Of a stretch of DNA of 64,000 nucleotides, positions 17,688 to 26,257 are shown piece after piece; the first letter of the stretch is position 1; each line of letters opens with the position of its first letter. Location of the stretch: positions 7,501-71,500 of the forward strand of contig NZ_CP136684.1 of the NCBI RefSeq assembly GCF_032921865.1. The letters run 5' to 3'. The position numbers and the translations under genes are program-made. The DNA is from Thalassospira lucentensis. GTDB taxonomy: Bacteria > Pseudomonadota > Alphaproteobacteria > Rhodospirillales > Thalassospiraceae. A model generated the notes under the pieces. That model did no database searches and had not been told where the DNA came from. It saw only the letters and a program-made list of their open reading frames with translations.

Positions 17688-18560
17688 ATGAACAAGATTA
17701 CCAACAATAAGGCATGGTTCCTCGTCCTGCCGGTCTTCTTTATCGTCGCAATCAGCGCAATCATTCCGCTGATGACGGTTGTGAACTATTCGGTGCAGGA
17801 TATTTTCGATCCGCAAACCCGTTTCTTTGTCGGGGCGGACTGGTTCCGTCAGGTCCTTGAAGACAGCCGCCTGCATGATGCCCTGATCCGTCAGATCATC
17901 TATACCGGCAGCGTGCTGTTCATTGAAATTCCTCTGGGAATCGGCATAGCTTTAACGCTGCCACGCAAAGGTTGGGGCGTTTCGGCCTGCATGGTTCTTC
18001 TGGCTTTGCCGTTGCTTATTCCATGGAACGTGGTCGGCACCATCTGGCAGATTTTTGGTCGTGCCGATATCGGTCTTGGCGGTTATGCACTCAACATGAT
18101 CGGCATGGACTATAATTACAGCCAGAACCCGATGGATGCCTGGGTGACCGTTCTTGTCATGGATGTGTGGCACTGGACTAGCCTGATTGTCCTTCTGTGC
18201 TATGCCGGTCTTCGTTCGATCCCGGATGCCTATTATCAGGCTGCCAAGATCGATGGTGCGTCGAACTGGGCCGTGTTCCGGTTTATCCAGCTTCCGAAAA
18301 TGCAGTCGGTCCTCGTGATCGGTGTTCTGCTGCGCTTTATGGACAGCTTCATGATCTATACCGAGCCTTTCGTGCTTACGGGCGGCGGGCCAGGTACGGC
18401 TACCACATTCCTCAGCCAGTTTTTGGTCACGATTGCTGTGGGTCAGTTCGACCTTGGTCCGGCTGCGGCATTCTCGCTGATTTACTTCCTGATCATTCTA
18501 TTGGTTTGCTGGGTTTTCTATACCGTCGTGATGAACGCCGGAAAGCGGGAGGAACAATAA
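17688..18560 (+). CDS. glpP: glycerol ABC importer, permease GlpP
   Basis: 290 residues with six predicted membrane spans, first at about 9-29. The cytoplasmic EAA-type coupling loop is present as YYQAAKIDGASNWAVFRFIQLP, the usual contact with the ATPases in CUT1 importers. It resembles UgpA/MalF-type permeases. It follows glpT by 13 bases behind GAGGGGGA and precedes glpQ by a single base, so translation is coupled. It forms the transmembrane heterodimer with GlpQ. Confidence 0.92.
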   Translation: MNKITNNKAWFLVLPVFFIVAISAIIPLMTVVNYSVQDIFDPQTRFFVGADWFRQVLEDSRLHDALIRQIIYTGSVLFIEIPLGIGIALTLPRKGWGVSACMVLLALPLLIPWNVVGTIWQIFGRADIGLGGYALNMIGMDYNYSQNPMDAWVTVLVMDVWHWTSLIVLLCYAGLRSIPDAYYQAAKIDGASNWAVFRFIQLPKMQSVLVIGVLLRFMDSFMIYTEPFVLTGGGPGTATTFLSQFLVTIAVGQFDLGPAAAFSLIYFLIILLVCWVFYTVVMNAGKREEQ

Positions 18561-18561
18561 A

Positions 18562-19365
18562 ATGCGGTTCCAGAAACGTCATATCGCACTTCTTCTTTAT
18601 ATCGTGTTCCTGTTGCTGCCGATCTATTGGTTGTTCAACATGTCGATCAAGACCAATTCGGAAATCCTGGGCGCAATGACCCTGTTCCCGGATAATCCGA
18701 CACTGGCGAACTATGCGACCATCCTGACCGATCCGGCATGGTATTCAGGCTATATCAACTCGATGATCTATGTCGGGATCAACGTTGTGATCTCGCTTCT
18801 GGTTGCCCTGCCCGCGGCATATGCTTTTTCCCGCTATAACTTCACGGGTGACAAGCATCTGTTCTTCTGGCTTCTGACCAACCGCATGGCACCGCCTGCC
18901 GTGTTCCTGCTGCCGTTTTTCCAGCTTTATTCAAGTGTCGGCCTGTTCGACACCCATATCGCTGTGGCGCTTGCACATTGCCTGTTCAACGTGCCGCTGG
19001 CGGTCTGGATCCTCGAAGGTTTCATGTCGGGTATTCCAAAGGAAATCGACGAAACCGCCTATATCGACGGTTATTCCTTCCCGCGCTTCTTCACCACGAT
19101 ATTCATTCCGCTGATCCGTTCGGGCATCGGTGTGACGGCCTTCTTCTGCTTCATGTTCAGCTGGGTTGAACTGTTGCTGGCACGCACCCTGACGTCGGTC
19201 GATGCCAAACCGATCGTGGCCACCATGACCCGTACCGTATCGGCGTCGGGGCTTGATTGGGGTGTTCTGGCGGCTGCGGGAGTTCTGACAATCGTGCCTG
19301 GCGCGTTGGTGATCTGGTTCGTTCGCAACTACATCGCCAAGGGCTTCGCGATGGGTCGTGTGTAA
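18562..19365 (+). CDS. glpQ: glycerol ABC importer, permease GlpQ
   Basis: 267 residues, six predicted spans, UgpE/MalG-like. The coupling loop is IPKEIDETAYIDGYSFPRFFTTIFIPL. The C-terminus has the family's VRNYIAKGFAMGRV ending. It pairs with GlpP in the inner membrane. It lies one base after glpP, with AGGAGG within the end of that gene. Despite the name it is unrelated to the periplasmic glycerophosphodiesterase GlpQ of enterobacteria. Confidence 0.92.
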   Translation: MRFQKRHIALLLYIVFLLLPIYWLFNMSIKTNSEILGAMTLFPDNPTLANYATILTDPAWYSGYINSMIYVGINVVISLLVALPAAYAFSRYNFTGDKHLFFWLLTNRMAPPAVFLLPFFQLYSSVGLFDTHIAVALAHCLFNVPLAVWILEGFMSGIPKEIDETAYIDGYSFPRFFTTIFIPLIRSGIGVTAFFCFMFSWVELLLARTLTSVDAKPIVATMTRTVSASGLDWGVLAAAGVLTIVPGALVIWFVRNYIAKGFAMGRV

Positions 19366-19390
19366 TCGGAAAACAGGAAGGAATAAAACA

Positions 19391-19663
19391 ATGACTTGGA
19401 TGGCCTGGACCCCGATTACCGCCGTGTTCTTTTCCTGCATCATCCTGATGCTGATCGGAATGGGAATATGGCAGGCAGTCTCGCCGACTGTTCCACGCCG
19501 GGGCTTTTTACCCCTGACGACAACCCGCGGGGATCGCCTTTTCATCGGTTTGCTTGGTGCAGCCTATATCCATCTTGGCTTTATGGCATTTAGCGATGCC
19601 GCCATCTGGATCGCATCAATCGTTGCCCTTTTCTGGCTCATCATCGTGATGCGCTGGGGCTGA
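19391..19663 (+). CDS. glpU: small membrane protein GlpU (DUF2160 family)
   Basis: 90 residues, three predicted membrane spans, beginning MTWMAWTP and containing RLFIGLLGAAYIHLGF. It matches the small DUF2160 protein encoded between glpQ and glpV in rhizobial glycerol importer operons. Its molecular role is unknown; its constant position suggests an accessory transporter subunit or assembly factor. The start at 19391 has AGGAAGGA ahead of it, better than the upstream in-frame codon at 19358. Confidence 0.85.
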   Translation: MTWMAWTPITAVFFSCIILMLIGMGIWQAVSPTVPRRGFLPLTTTRGDRLFIGLLGAAYIHLGFMAFSDAAIWIASIVALFWLIIVMRWG

Positions 19664-19799
19664 ATAATCCGGAGCGGTGCCGTGTCCTGCAACGGTGCCG
19701 TTCCTGTCGTCATTCACCACGACGGGTACTGTCTTCCCCCATCGCTGGTGAACCGGATTTTTCCGGAAGTGCAATGGAAGACAACCAGGGAGGAACGAC

Positions 19800-21551
19800 A
19801 TGATCGTCAAAGCCAAAGGCTCCTCTGCCATTATTAAAGGCAGTGCAGTTGCGGTCGCACTCGGTCTTGCAGTCTTTGCCAATCCGGCAGCAGCAGACCA
19901 GTACACCGACGCGGCAAAAAAATGGATCGATAGCGAATTCCAGCCGTCGAGCCTTGATAAAGATGCCCAGATGGCCGAACTCGAATGGTTCATCAAGGCA
20001 GCCGAGCCGTTCCGCGGCATGGAAATCAACGTGGTGTCCGAAACCATCACCACGCACGAATATGAATCAAAGGTTCTGGCCAAAGCCTTCTCGGAAATCA
20101 CCGGGATCAAGCTGACCCATGACCTGATCGGTGAAGGCGACGTGATCGAAAAACTGCAGACCCAAATGCAGTCCGGTCGTAATATTTATGACGCCTACAT
20201 CAATGACTCCGACCTGATCGGCACGCATTCGCGTTACGATGCGGTCGTTCCGCTGACCGACTTCATGGCCGGCGAAGGCAAGGACGTTACCTCGCCGACA
20301 CTCGACCTTGAAGACTTCATCGGCCTGTCCTTCACCACCGGTCCGGATGGCAAACTTTATCAGCTTCCCGACCAGCAGTTCGCGAACCTTTACTGGTTCC
20401 GTTATGACTGGTTCCAGCGTGAAGACCTGCAGAAGCAGTTCAAGGACAAATACGGCTATGACCTGGGTGTTCCGGTCAACTGGTCGGCCTACGAAGACAT
20501 CGCCGAATTCTTCACCAATGACGTGAAAGAAATCGACGGTAAAAAAGTCTATGGTCACATGGACTACGGCAAAAAAGACCCGTCCCTGGGTTGGCGCTTC
20601 ACTGACGCGTGGCTTTCGATGGCTGGCGCTGGTGACAAGGGCATCCCGAACGGTCTTCCGGTTGATGAATGGGGTATTCGCGTTGAAGGCTGCGCACCTG
20701 CAGGTTCCAGCGTCACCCGTGGTGGTGCGGCAAACGGCCCGGCGGCTGTTTACGCTCTGACCAAATACATCGACTGGCTCAAAGCCTATGCCCCGCCAGA
20801 AGCAGCCGGCATGACCTTTGGCGAAGCCGGCCCGGTTCCGGCACAGGGTCAGATCGCCCAGCAGATCTTCTGGTACACCGCCTTCACCGCCGACATGGCG
20901 AAAAAAGGCACCCCGGTTGTGAATGAAGATGGCACGCCGAAATGGCGTATGGCACCTTCGCCGCACGGCCCGTACTGGGAAGAAGGCATGAAGCTCGGCT
21001 ATCAGGACGTGGGTTCCTGGACTCTCATGAAGTCCACCCCGCCGGAACGCCGTCAGGCAGCATGGCTGTACGCACAGTTCGTGACCTCGAAAACAACCTC
21101 GCTGAAAAAGACCCTGACCGGTCTGACCCCGATCCGTCAGTCTGACCTGGATACCCAGGCCATGAGTGACATCGCGCCGAACTGGGGCGGTCTGGTTGAA
21201 TTCTATCGTTCCCCGGCCCGCGTCCAGTGGTCGCCGACCGGTACCAACGTTCCGGATTACCCGAAACTGGCTCAGCTCTGGTGGCAGAACGTTGCCGAAG
21301 CTGTAACCGGCGAACGGACCCCGCAGGAAGCCATGGATAACCTTGCAACGGCGATGGACCGCGTTCTGGAACGTCTTGAACGTGCAGGCATCGGTGGCGA
21401 ATGCGCACCGAAACTGAACGAGGAACAGGATGCACAGTACTGGTTCGACCAGCCCGGTGCTCCGAAGCCGAAACTTGATAACGAAAAACCGCAGGGTGAG
21501 ACCGTCAAATACGACGATCTGATCGCGGAATGGAGTGCGGCCCAGAAATAA
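19800..21551 (+). CDS. glpV: glycerol ABC importer, periplasmic substrate-binding protein GlpV
   Basis: 583 residues, long for a binding protein but usual for GlpV. A Sec signal peptide (basic start, hydrophobic 16-28, cleavage near ANPAAA/DQ at 32-33) sends it to the periplasm. The mature part has the extracellular solute-binding fold, with Trp/Tyr-rich segments such as NLYWFRYDWF. A strong GGGAGGA precedes the ATG. It follows glpU by 136 bases, the largest gap in the operon, so it may be expressed separately or more strongly. A weak hairpin lies just downstream of its stop. Confidence 0.92.
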   Translation: MIVKAKGSSAIIKGSAVAVALGLAVFANPAAADQYTDAAKKWIDSEFQPSSLDKDAQMAELEWFIKAAEPFRGMEINVVSETITTHEYESKVLAKAFSEITGIKLTHDLIGEGDVIEKLQTQMQSGRNIYDAYINDSDLIGTHSRYDAVVPLTDFMAGEGKDVTSPTLDLEDFIGLSFTTGPDGKLYQLPDQQFANLYWFRYDWFQREDLQKQFKDKYGYDLGVPVNWSAYEDIAEFFTNDVKEIDGKKVYGHMDYGKKDPSLGWRFTDAWLSMAGAGDKGIPNGLPVDEWGIRVEGCAPAGSSVTRGGAANGPAAVYALTKYIDWLKAYAPPEAAGMTFGEAGPVPAQGQIAQQIFWYTAFTADMAKKGTPVVNEDGTPKWRMAPSPHGPYWEEGMKLGYQDVGSWTLMKSTPPERRQAAWLYAQFVTSKTTSLKKTLTGLTPIRQSDLDTQAMSDIAPNWGGLVEFYRSPARVQWSPTGTNVPDYPKLAQLWWQNVAEAVTGERTPQEAMDNLATAMDRVLERLERAGIGGECAPKLNEEQDAQYWFDQPGAPKPKLDNEKPQGETVKYDDLIAEWSAAQK

Positions 21552-21574
21552 TCCTGGCCACACAACTGGGGGTG

Positions 21575-21598
21575 CCGGGGATGATCTATCATCCCCGG
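21575..21598 (+). terminator. hairpin at the end of the glp operon
   Basis: CCGGGGATGA (21575-21584), loop TCTA, TCATCCCCGG (21589-21598): a perfect ten-base stem 24 bases after the glpV stop. The nearest T-run (ATTTTTCC) comes about 12 bases later, so it may be a weak terminator or a 3'-end-protecting hairpin. Confidence 0.55.
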
Positions 21599-21757
21599 CC
21601 GTCCCGCCGATTTTTCCGACAGCTTATTTGTTCATACCGATTTCAAAGCACGATCCAGCTTTATGGATCGATAAAAAACCGGGACATCTGGCAAACCGGA
21701 TGCAAGACCCCGTAAGGGGAATGTCTGGCTCATGGCGGGCAAGACAGGGAGGAAACA

Positions 21758-24034
21758 GTGAATACCGCGATTAAAAAACGTCGCGCTGGCCTTGGCATTC
21801 AAGGCCGGCTCATGGCTTCTTTTGCCCTGATTCTGGTACTGGCCGGTATTTCATCGGTGGTTTCCTGGATCTCGTTTGGCAACAGTCGGGCACTTGTCGC
21901 CGACATCACCACCGACAGCCTGCCTTCAATCATCCGGCAGATGGAACTTGCCATGGATGGTGTCGGACTGGCGGCTCAGGCACCGGTTCTGGCCACATCC
22001 CGCAATGCCGATGAACTGGCTGAAGCTGAGGCACGCCTTGATGCCCTGATCAGTGATGCCCGCACCCGCCTTGGCGAAATTGCCGTAACCAATCCGGAAC
22101 CCCTGATGCTGCCCGTCGCCGCGGCGGATGCCGAAGCTGACGCAACTGCAGGTAACACCGAAATACCGGATCAGAATCCTGATCAAGCGGAGGAGCAGAC
22201 CGGGGAGCCGACACAAACCGTTGCCGTCGATGCGATTGAAACCCTGACTGCACAGCTTGACGATATTGTTGCCCGCCGCAATACGCTTCATGAATTGACC
22301 ATGCAGCGGCTTGAACTTGAAAGGCAGCGTGGTGAACTGACTCTTGATATGGTCTTTGCCTATAGCGACCTTTCGGAATTCATCAATCCGCTGGTCGAGG
22401 TTGTCGATATCGATGTATCGCGCGGCATATCGCGTATTGCCGGGGGCAATAGCGATGCAGCGGGCGAACTTGAAGAAACCATCAAATTTTCCCAGCTAAT
22501 TTCGGAAATCCGCTCCAATGTGAACCTTGCATTCGGCATGCTGACCGCGGCCATCGCCGTGCCAGAAGGCGATGCCATGGACGAAGTCCGCAATCAGTGG
22601 AGCTGGGCGGAACTTCGCATTTCGGACGCACTGGAAAAACTACCTGATAACAATGATGGCACCCAGATCAAAAAACTGGCCGAGGCATTGATGGTTTATG
22701 GTGCTGGCAAAGACAGCGTTTTTGATCTGCGTGAAACCGAATGGGATAATCAGTACAAAACCGAGCAAACCCTTGAAGCGACCCTGACCAGCGCCGAAGC
22801 GCTGAGCGCATCCATCGAACAACTGGTCGATGCCAAACGTCTTGAGGTCGATAACAGTGCAGCGAATGCCCTGTCGCAGGTGGTTCGCGATCAGCAGGTG
22901 ATTGCCCTGATCGGTATTGCGGTTCTGGTGATCTCGCTTCTGATCCTGATTTTCTATGTCCGGGGTAACCTGATCAAACGCCTGCTCCGCGTAATTGACG
23001 GCATGCGCCGTGTGGCGAATGGCGATCTTTCGACCGAGGTTCGCGATACCGGTCGCGATGAAATCGGTCGCATGGCCGAAATTCTCGGCCAGTTCCGCGA
23101 AACCAGCCTTGCCGCCCAGCGGGCCGAGGAAAATGTCGCCCGCGAACGCGAAATCGCCGAAACCGAACGTCGCCGCGCCATGCTGGAACTGGCCGACGCG
23201 TTCGAGGCATCGGTGATGCAGGTCGCAAAGGATGTGTCACGCGAAGCCGAAAACATCCAGACAACATCCAATCAGGTGCGTGAACAGGCAGAAATCGCAT
23301 CTAGCAATGCCACCGGCGTTGCCGGTGCGTCCGAGGAAATATCGATCAATATGGCGTCCGTTTCCGAGGCGGCGCAATCGCTGTCCGAACGCGTGCGTGA
23401 TACCGGCCTTCGTGCCCAGCAGTCGGTGAATGCCGCGACCAACGCAGTCGATGCTGCCCGTCAAACCAGCGACACCATGCACGAACTTGAAACCGGTGCC
23501 CAGGAAATCGGTGAAATCCTTAACCTTATTCAGGATATCGCCGCCCAAACGAACCTTTTGGCCCTGAATGCAACGATCGAGGCCGCCCGTGCAGGCGACG
23601 CGGGCAAAGGCTTTGCCGTCGTGGCACAAGAGGTCAAAAACCTTGCCAATCAGACCGGCACGGCAACCGACCGGATTGCCCAGCGCATCACCGGTATCCA
23701 GACAACAACCGGTGTCGCGGTACAGGCCATCGCCACCATCCGCGACAGCATCACCGGCATTCACGAAACGGTCGGCGAAATGTCGGCGGCCGTCGACGAA
23801 CAGCAGGAATTTGTCGCCGAAATCGCCAGCAACGTCGAACAATCCGCCATCGCCGCCAGCGAAATGAATGCAACGATTGCACAGGTCAGCACCGCCGCAG
23901 GCGACAATCTGCAGGCCGTCGATGGCCTGCGTCAAGCAACAGATCGCCTGCGTCATCAATCGGACGACCTCGGGAAACGCGTGCGCGACTTCCTTGACTC
24001 CATCCGATCCGAGCAAACGGCAGCAACACGATAG
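21758..24034 (+). CDS. methyl-accepting chemotaxis protein
   Basis: 758 residues starting at a GTG with GGGAGG ahead. Membrane span 1 is at about 21-42, followed by a large periplasmic sensor region. Span 2 is at about 385-402 ([20 protein letters not shown]). HAMP covers about 403-455. The signalling domain has the conserved hairpin tip [23 protein letters not shown] near 590-612 and [15 protein letters not shown]. The periplasmic part holds an acidic, low-complexity insertion at about 120-152. There is no CheR-tethering pentapeptide. The ligand is unknown; its place just after the glycerol importer operon makes glycerol-related taxis a speculation only. Confidence 0.9.
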   Translation: MNTAIKKRRAGLGIQGRLMASFALILVLAGISSVVSWISFGNSRALVADITTDSLPSIIRQMELAMDGVGLAAQAPVLATSRNADELAEAEARLDALISDARTRLGEIAVTNPEPLMLPVAAADAEADATAGNTEIPDQNPDQAEEQTGEPTQTVAVDAIETLTAQLDDIVARRNTLHELTMQRLELERQRGELTLDMVFAYSDLSEFINPLVEVVDIDVSRGISRIAGGNSDAAGELEETIKFSQLISEIRSNVNLAFGMLTAAIAVPEGDAMDEVRNQWSWAELRISDALEKLPDNNDGTQIKKLAEALMVYGAGKDSVFDLRETEWDNQYKTEQTLEATLTSAEALSASIEQLVDAKRLEVDNSAANALSQVVRDQQVIALIGIAVLVISLLILIFYVRGNLIKRLLRVIDGMRRVANGDLSTEVRDTGRDEIGRMAEILGQFRETSLAAQRAEENVAREREIAETERRRAMLELADAFEASVMQVAKDVSREAENIQTTSNQVREQAEIASSNATGVAGASEEISINMASVSEAAQSLSERVRDTGLRAQQSVNAATNAVDAARQTSDTMHELETGAQEIGEILNLIQDIAAQTNLLALNATIEAARAGDAGKGFAVVAQEVKNLANQTGTATDRIAQRITGIQTTTGVAVQAIATIRDSITGIHETVGEMSAAVDEQQEFVAEIASNVEQSAIAASEMNATIAQVSTAAGDNLQAVDGLRQATDRLRHQSDDLGKRVRDFLDSIRSEQTAATR

Positions 24035-24187
24035 CAAGGCAATGAAACCATCAATGAAGCCTCCCTCCCGTGAGCGCACCTATCCGGGGCCCGATAAGGA
24101 TGCCCTTCCCCCGAACGTCACGGTCGGGTCCCGGAATTTTTTCGTCCAGTTTCATTAGCCAACAAAAAACGATACACAGGAAACAGC

Positions 24188-25036
24188 ATGAAAAATTCGA
24201 TCGCGCATATCCTGAAATTCTCGGCCATCACGGCAGGCGTCACACTGTGCCTGATGGCGACGGCAACTGCCGCTTCCCCGCTTGATGAAGGGGTGAATTC
24301 CTATCGTCACGGCAATTTCGAATCCTCGGCCAAAACCTTTGCGCCGCTTGCCGAACAAGGCAATGCCACCGCGCAATATCTGCTGTCCTGCCAGATGATC
24401 AACGGCATCGGTGTTCCAACCGATCAGTCAGCGGGCTGGGCCATGATGGAAGCAGCCGCCAGCAGTGCCCAACCGGATGCCAGCATGGTTCTTGCCCGCC
24501 GGTTGGAAGCAACGAATGGTGATAAGGGAAACATCAAGTCGCTTTACATGACCGCCGCCGAACAAAAACAGACACAGGCCATGCTGTGGCTTGCCCTTGA
24601 TGCGATTGACCAAGGTGACAAGGCGTATGCAAAAGAACTCCTGACGGATGCCTGGAACGAAGGCGACCCGCGGGCGGCAACCCTGCTTGCCACCCGCTTT
24701 GCCGAAAACGACGAAGACCGCATCAGCTATCTTTCCGCCGCGGCTGAAAAAGGCGAGCTTCGCGCTGCCGCCTATCTTGCCGAAATATCGCGCGAAAAGG
24801 ATGACCGCGTCGGGGCTGTCGGCTGGTGTGCAATCGCATCCGGCCTGCCCGGCCATGCCGCCAATGTCGATTGGAAAGAAATCGGCATGGCGGTCGAGCG
24901 GACCTGCACGAAATATGACGAGGACCTTAAACCTGCTGCACGCGCGCAAAACCGGGCCAATGTCGACCAGTTCCTGTCCGACTTCTTTGCCGATTACAAA
25001 GCATGGAAGCCTTGGCGTCCCTGTGCCGTTCGCTGA
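24188..25036 (+). CDS. exported Sel1/TPR-like repeat protein
   Basis: 282 residues. A signal peptide (hydrophobic 10-27, cleavage near ATAA/SPLDE) indicates a periplasmic protein. The mature part has Sel1-type helical repeats: AEQGNATAQYLLSCQMINGIG, ASSAQPDASMVLARRLEA, WNEGDPRAATLLATRF, AEKGELRAAAYLAEIS. Such proteins are adaptors for protein complexes. Two cysteines late in the chain could form a disulfide. The start follows AGGAAACAGC. It is 153 bases after the chemoreceptor gene on the same strand, and its stop abuts the convergent mobA stop. Confidence 0.75.
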   Translation: MKNSIAHILKFSAITAGVTLCLMATATAASPLDEGVNSYRHGNFESSAKTFAPLAEQGNATAQYLLSCQMINGIGVPTDQSAGWAMMEAAASSAQPDASMVLARRLEATNGDKGNIKSLYMTAAEQKQTQAMLWLALDAIDQGDKAYAKELLTDAWNEGDPRAATLLATRFAENDEDRISYLSAAAEKGELRAAAYLAEISREKDDRVGAVGWCAIASGLPGHAANVDWKEIGMAVERTCTKYDEDLKPAARAQNRANVDQFLSDFFADYKAWKPWRPCAVR

Positions 25037-25687
25037 TTATCGATCAGACAGATTGATCAGGCTTGCCAGAACAGCATCCATCGCATTCAGGTCGGTTGGT
25101 GTATTGATATTGATAAAGGGCGTACTCTGACCCGGTTCAACCGGGAAATCGACGACAACAGCACTGGCAACGTGCAAGGCCCCGCCAACACGGCGGTCAT
25201 CTGCCGCCAATTGACGCATAATGATCTCGCCCGTATCACGATGCCAAACGGCTGAAAGATAATGATCACGCCCGGCATGACTGGTGAAAGCTGCTTTTTT
25301 TCCCGCATCTGTCGCAGCCTTGATCAATTGCAGGGCCATATCATCGGGCACAATCGGGCAGTCGACCGGGAACGAGACCAGCCAGTCGATATCATCGGGC
25401 AATGCCGACAATCCCCCCAGAATACCGCCCAACGGCCCATGCCCCGGTTCGGGTTTGTCCGGAATGACCGGCAAATTGAATGCTGCAAACAACGATGCGT
25501 CTTGGTTACTTGAAATTATCAGATGGTTGCATTGCCGGGCGGCTGCGCTGATCGCATGCGCAATCAATGGCTTACCTGCCAGTTCACGAAACGGTTTGTT
25601 CCCGCCCATACGTCGCCCGTCGCCCCCGGCCAAGATCAATCCGGCGACTTTCGGGTGATTGGATATGCTGTTTGCTTTGGCTGACAT
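25037..25687 (-). CDS. mobA: molybdenum cofactor guanylyltransferase
   Basis: 216 residues, a nucleotidyltransferase fold. The N-terminal GTP-binding motif LILAGGDGRRMGGNKPF is that of MobA, with ELAGKPLI, PDKPEPGHGPLGGIL and FPVDCP further on. It attaches GMP to molybdopterin to form the bis-MGD cofactor. It is convergent with the Sel1-like gene (adjacent stops) and divergent from gdx. Upstream translation signals are weak, but no better internal start exists. Confidence 0.9.
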   Translation of the reverse strand: MSAKANSISNHPKVAGLILAGGDGRRMGGNKPFRELAGKPLIAHAISAAARQCNHLIISSNQDASLFAAFNLPVIPDKPEPGHGPLGGILGGLSALPDDIDWLVSFPVDCPIVPDDMALQLIKAATDAGKKAAFTSHAGRDHYLSAVWHRDTGEIIMRQLAADDRRVGGALHVASAVVVDFPVEPGQSTPFININTPTDLNAMDAVLASLINLSDR

Positions 25688-25763
25688 CGGCGGGATTACG
25701 TCCGTTTATTCTGATCAGGATGGCATGGCAGCATTGCCGACGGGGCATTTGCCGTGGGGGTAT

Positions 25764-25808
25764 TTTGCCCCTATATCGGGGGCAAAGACAATGACAGCTT
25801 GGCTGTCA
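25764..25808 (+). repeat. two hairpins preceding the guanidine-II riboswitch
   Basis: TTTGCCCC (25764-25771) pairs with GGGGCAAA (25779-25786). TGACAGC (25792-25798) pairs with GCTGTCA (25802-25808) over a three-base loop. Both lie in the probable 5' leader of gdx, just ahead of the ACGR hairpins. They are not part of the known guanidine-II consensus. Confidence 0.5.
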
Positions 25809-25813
25809 CGCGA

Positions 25814-25858
25814 TCGGACGACCGAATACGCCTGATGATGACGACCGGGGACGGCCCC
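25814..25858 (+). promoter_or_regulatory. guanidine-II (mini-ykkC) riboswitch
   Basis: Two short hairpins each carry the diagnostic ACGR loop: TCGG-ACGA-CCGA at 25814-25825 and GGGG-ACGG-CCCC at 25847-25858, with a 21-base linker. The second ends eight bases before the AAGAGG ribosome-binding site of gdx, as expected for translational control by guanidine. The downstream gene is a SugE/Gdx-type SMR exporter, the classic target of this class. Confidence 0.88.
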
Positions 25859-25877
25859 TTTGAACCAAGAGGCCGTT

Positions 25878-26198
25878 ATGGCTTGGATTGCATTGCTTTT
25901 GGCCGGAATTCTCGAAGTTTGCTGGGCTGCTGGCCTTAAATACTCCGATGGTTTTACCAGACCCGTTCCGACAATTTTCACCCTGATTACCATGGCCGGA
26001 AGCTTCTGGCTTCTGACCTTTGCCATGCGTAGCATTCCGCTTGGCACCGCTTACGCGATATGGACCGGGATCGGTGCGGTTGGCGCGGTGATATTTGGCA
26101 TAATCGTCCTCGGCGAAGCCCTTAGCTTTGCAAGGATCATGTCCATCGGCCTGATCCTTGCAGGAATTATCGGGCTAAAGCTTTTCCAACCTGCCTGA
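25878..26198 (+). CDS. gdx: guanidinium exporter (SMR family, SugE/Gdx type)
   Basis: 106 residues with four membrane spans, the standard SMR length. It aligns with E. coli SugE throughout ([51 protein letters not shown]). Residues key to Gdx are present: Glu13, Trp16, Ser42, Tyr59 and Trp62. It works as an antiparallel dimer exchanging guanidinium for protons. A guanidine-II riboswitch in the leader supports this function over a quaternary-ammonium role. The ATG at 25878 lies seven bases after AAGAGG; the frame opens earlier inside the riboswitch region. Confidence 0.93.
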   Translation: MAWIALLLAGILEVCWAAGLKYSDGFTRPVPTIFTLITMAGSFWLLTFAMRSIPLGTAYAIWTGIGAVGAVIFGIIVLGEALSFARIMSIGLILAGIIGLKLFQPA

Positions 26199-26201
26199 AT
26201 A

Positions 26202-26231
26202 AAAACGGGCGGCCCTCAAGCCGCCCGTTTT
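26202..26231. terminator. bidirectional rho-independent terminator
   Basis: AAAACGGGCGGC (26202-26213), loop CCTCAA, GCCGCCCGTTTT (26220-26231). It serves gdx on the plus strand and the dihydropyrimidinase gene on the minus strand. Confidence 0.9.
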
Positions 26232-26257
26232 CCAAATCCCCTTGGGTACGGACTAAA

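Noticed and set aside
19753-19766. Small hairpin CCGGA-TTTT-TCCGG upstream of glpV
   Set aside because: Five-base stem only, no T-run after it and no recognised motif; too weak to call a terminator or regulator.
20067-21563. 498-residue open frame antisense to glpV
   Set aside because: Exact shadow of a confidently assigned binding-protein gene; no ribosome-binding site and no family resemblance.
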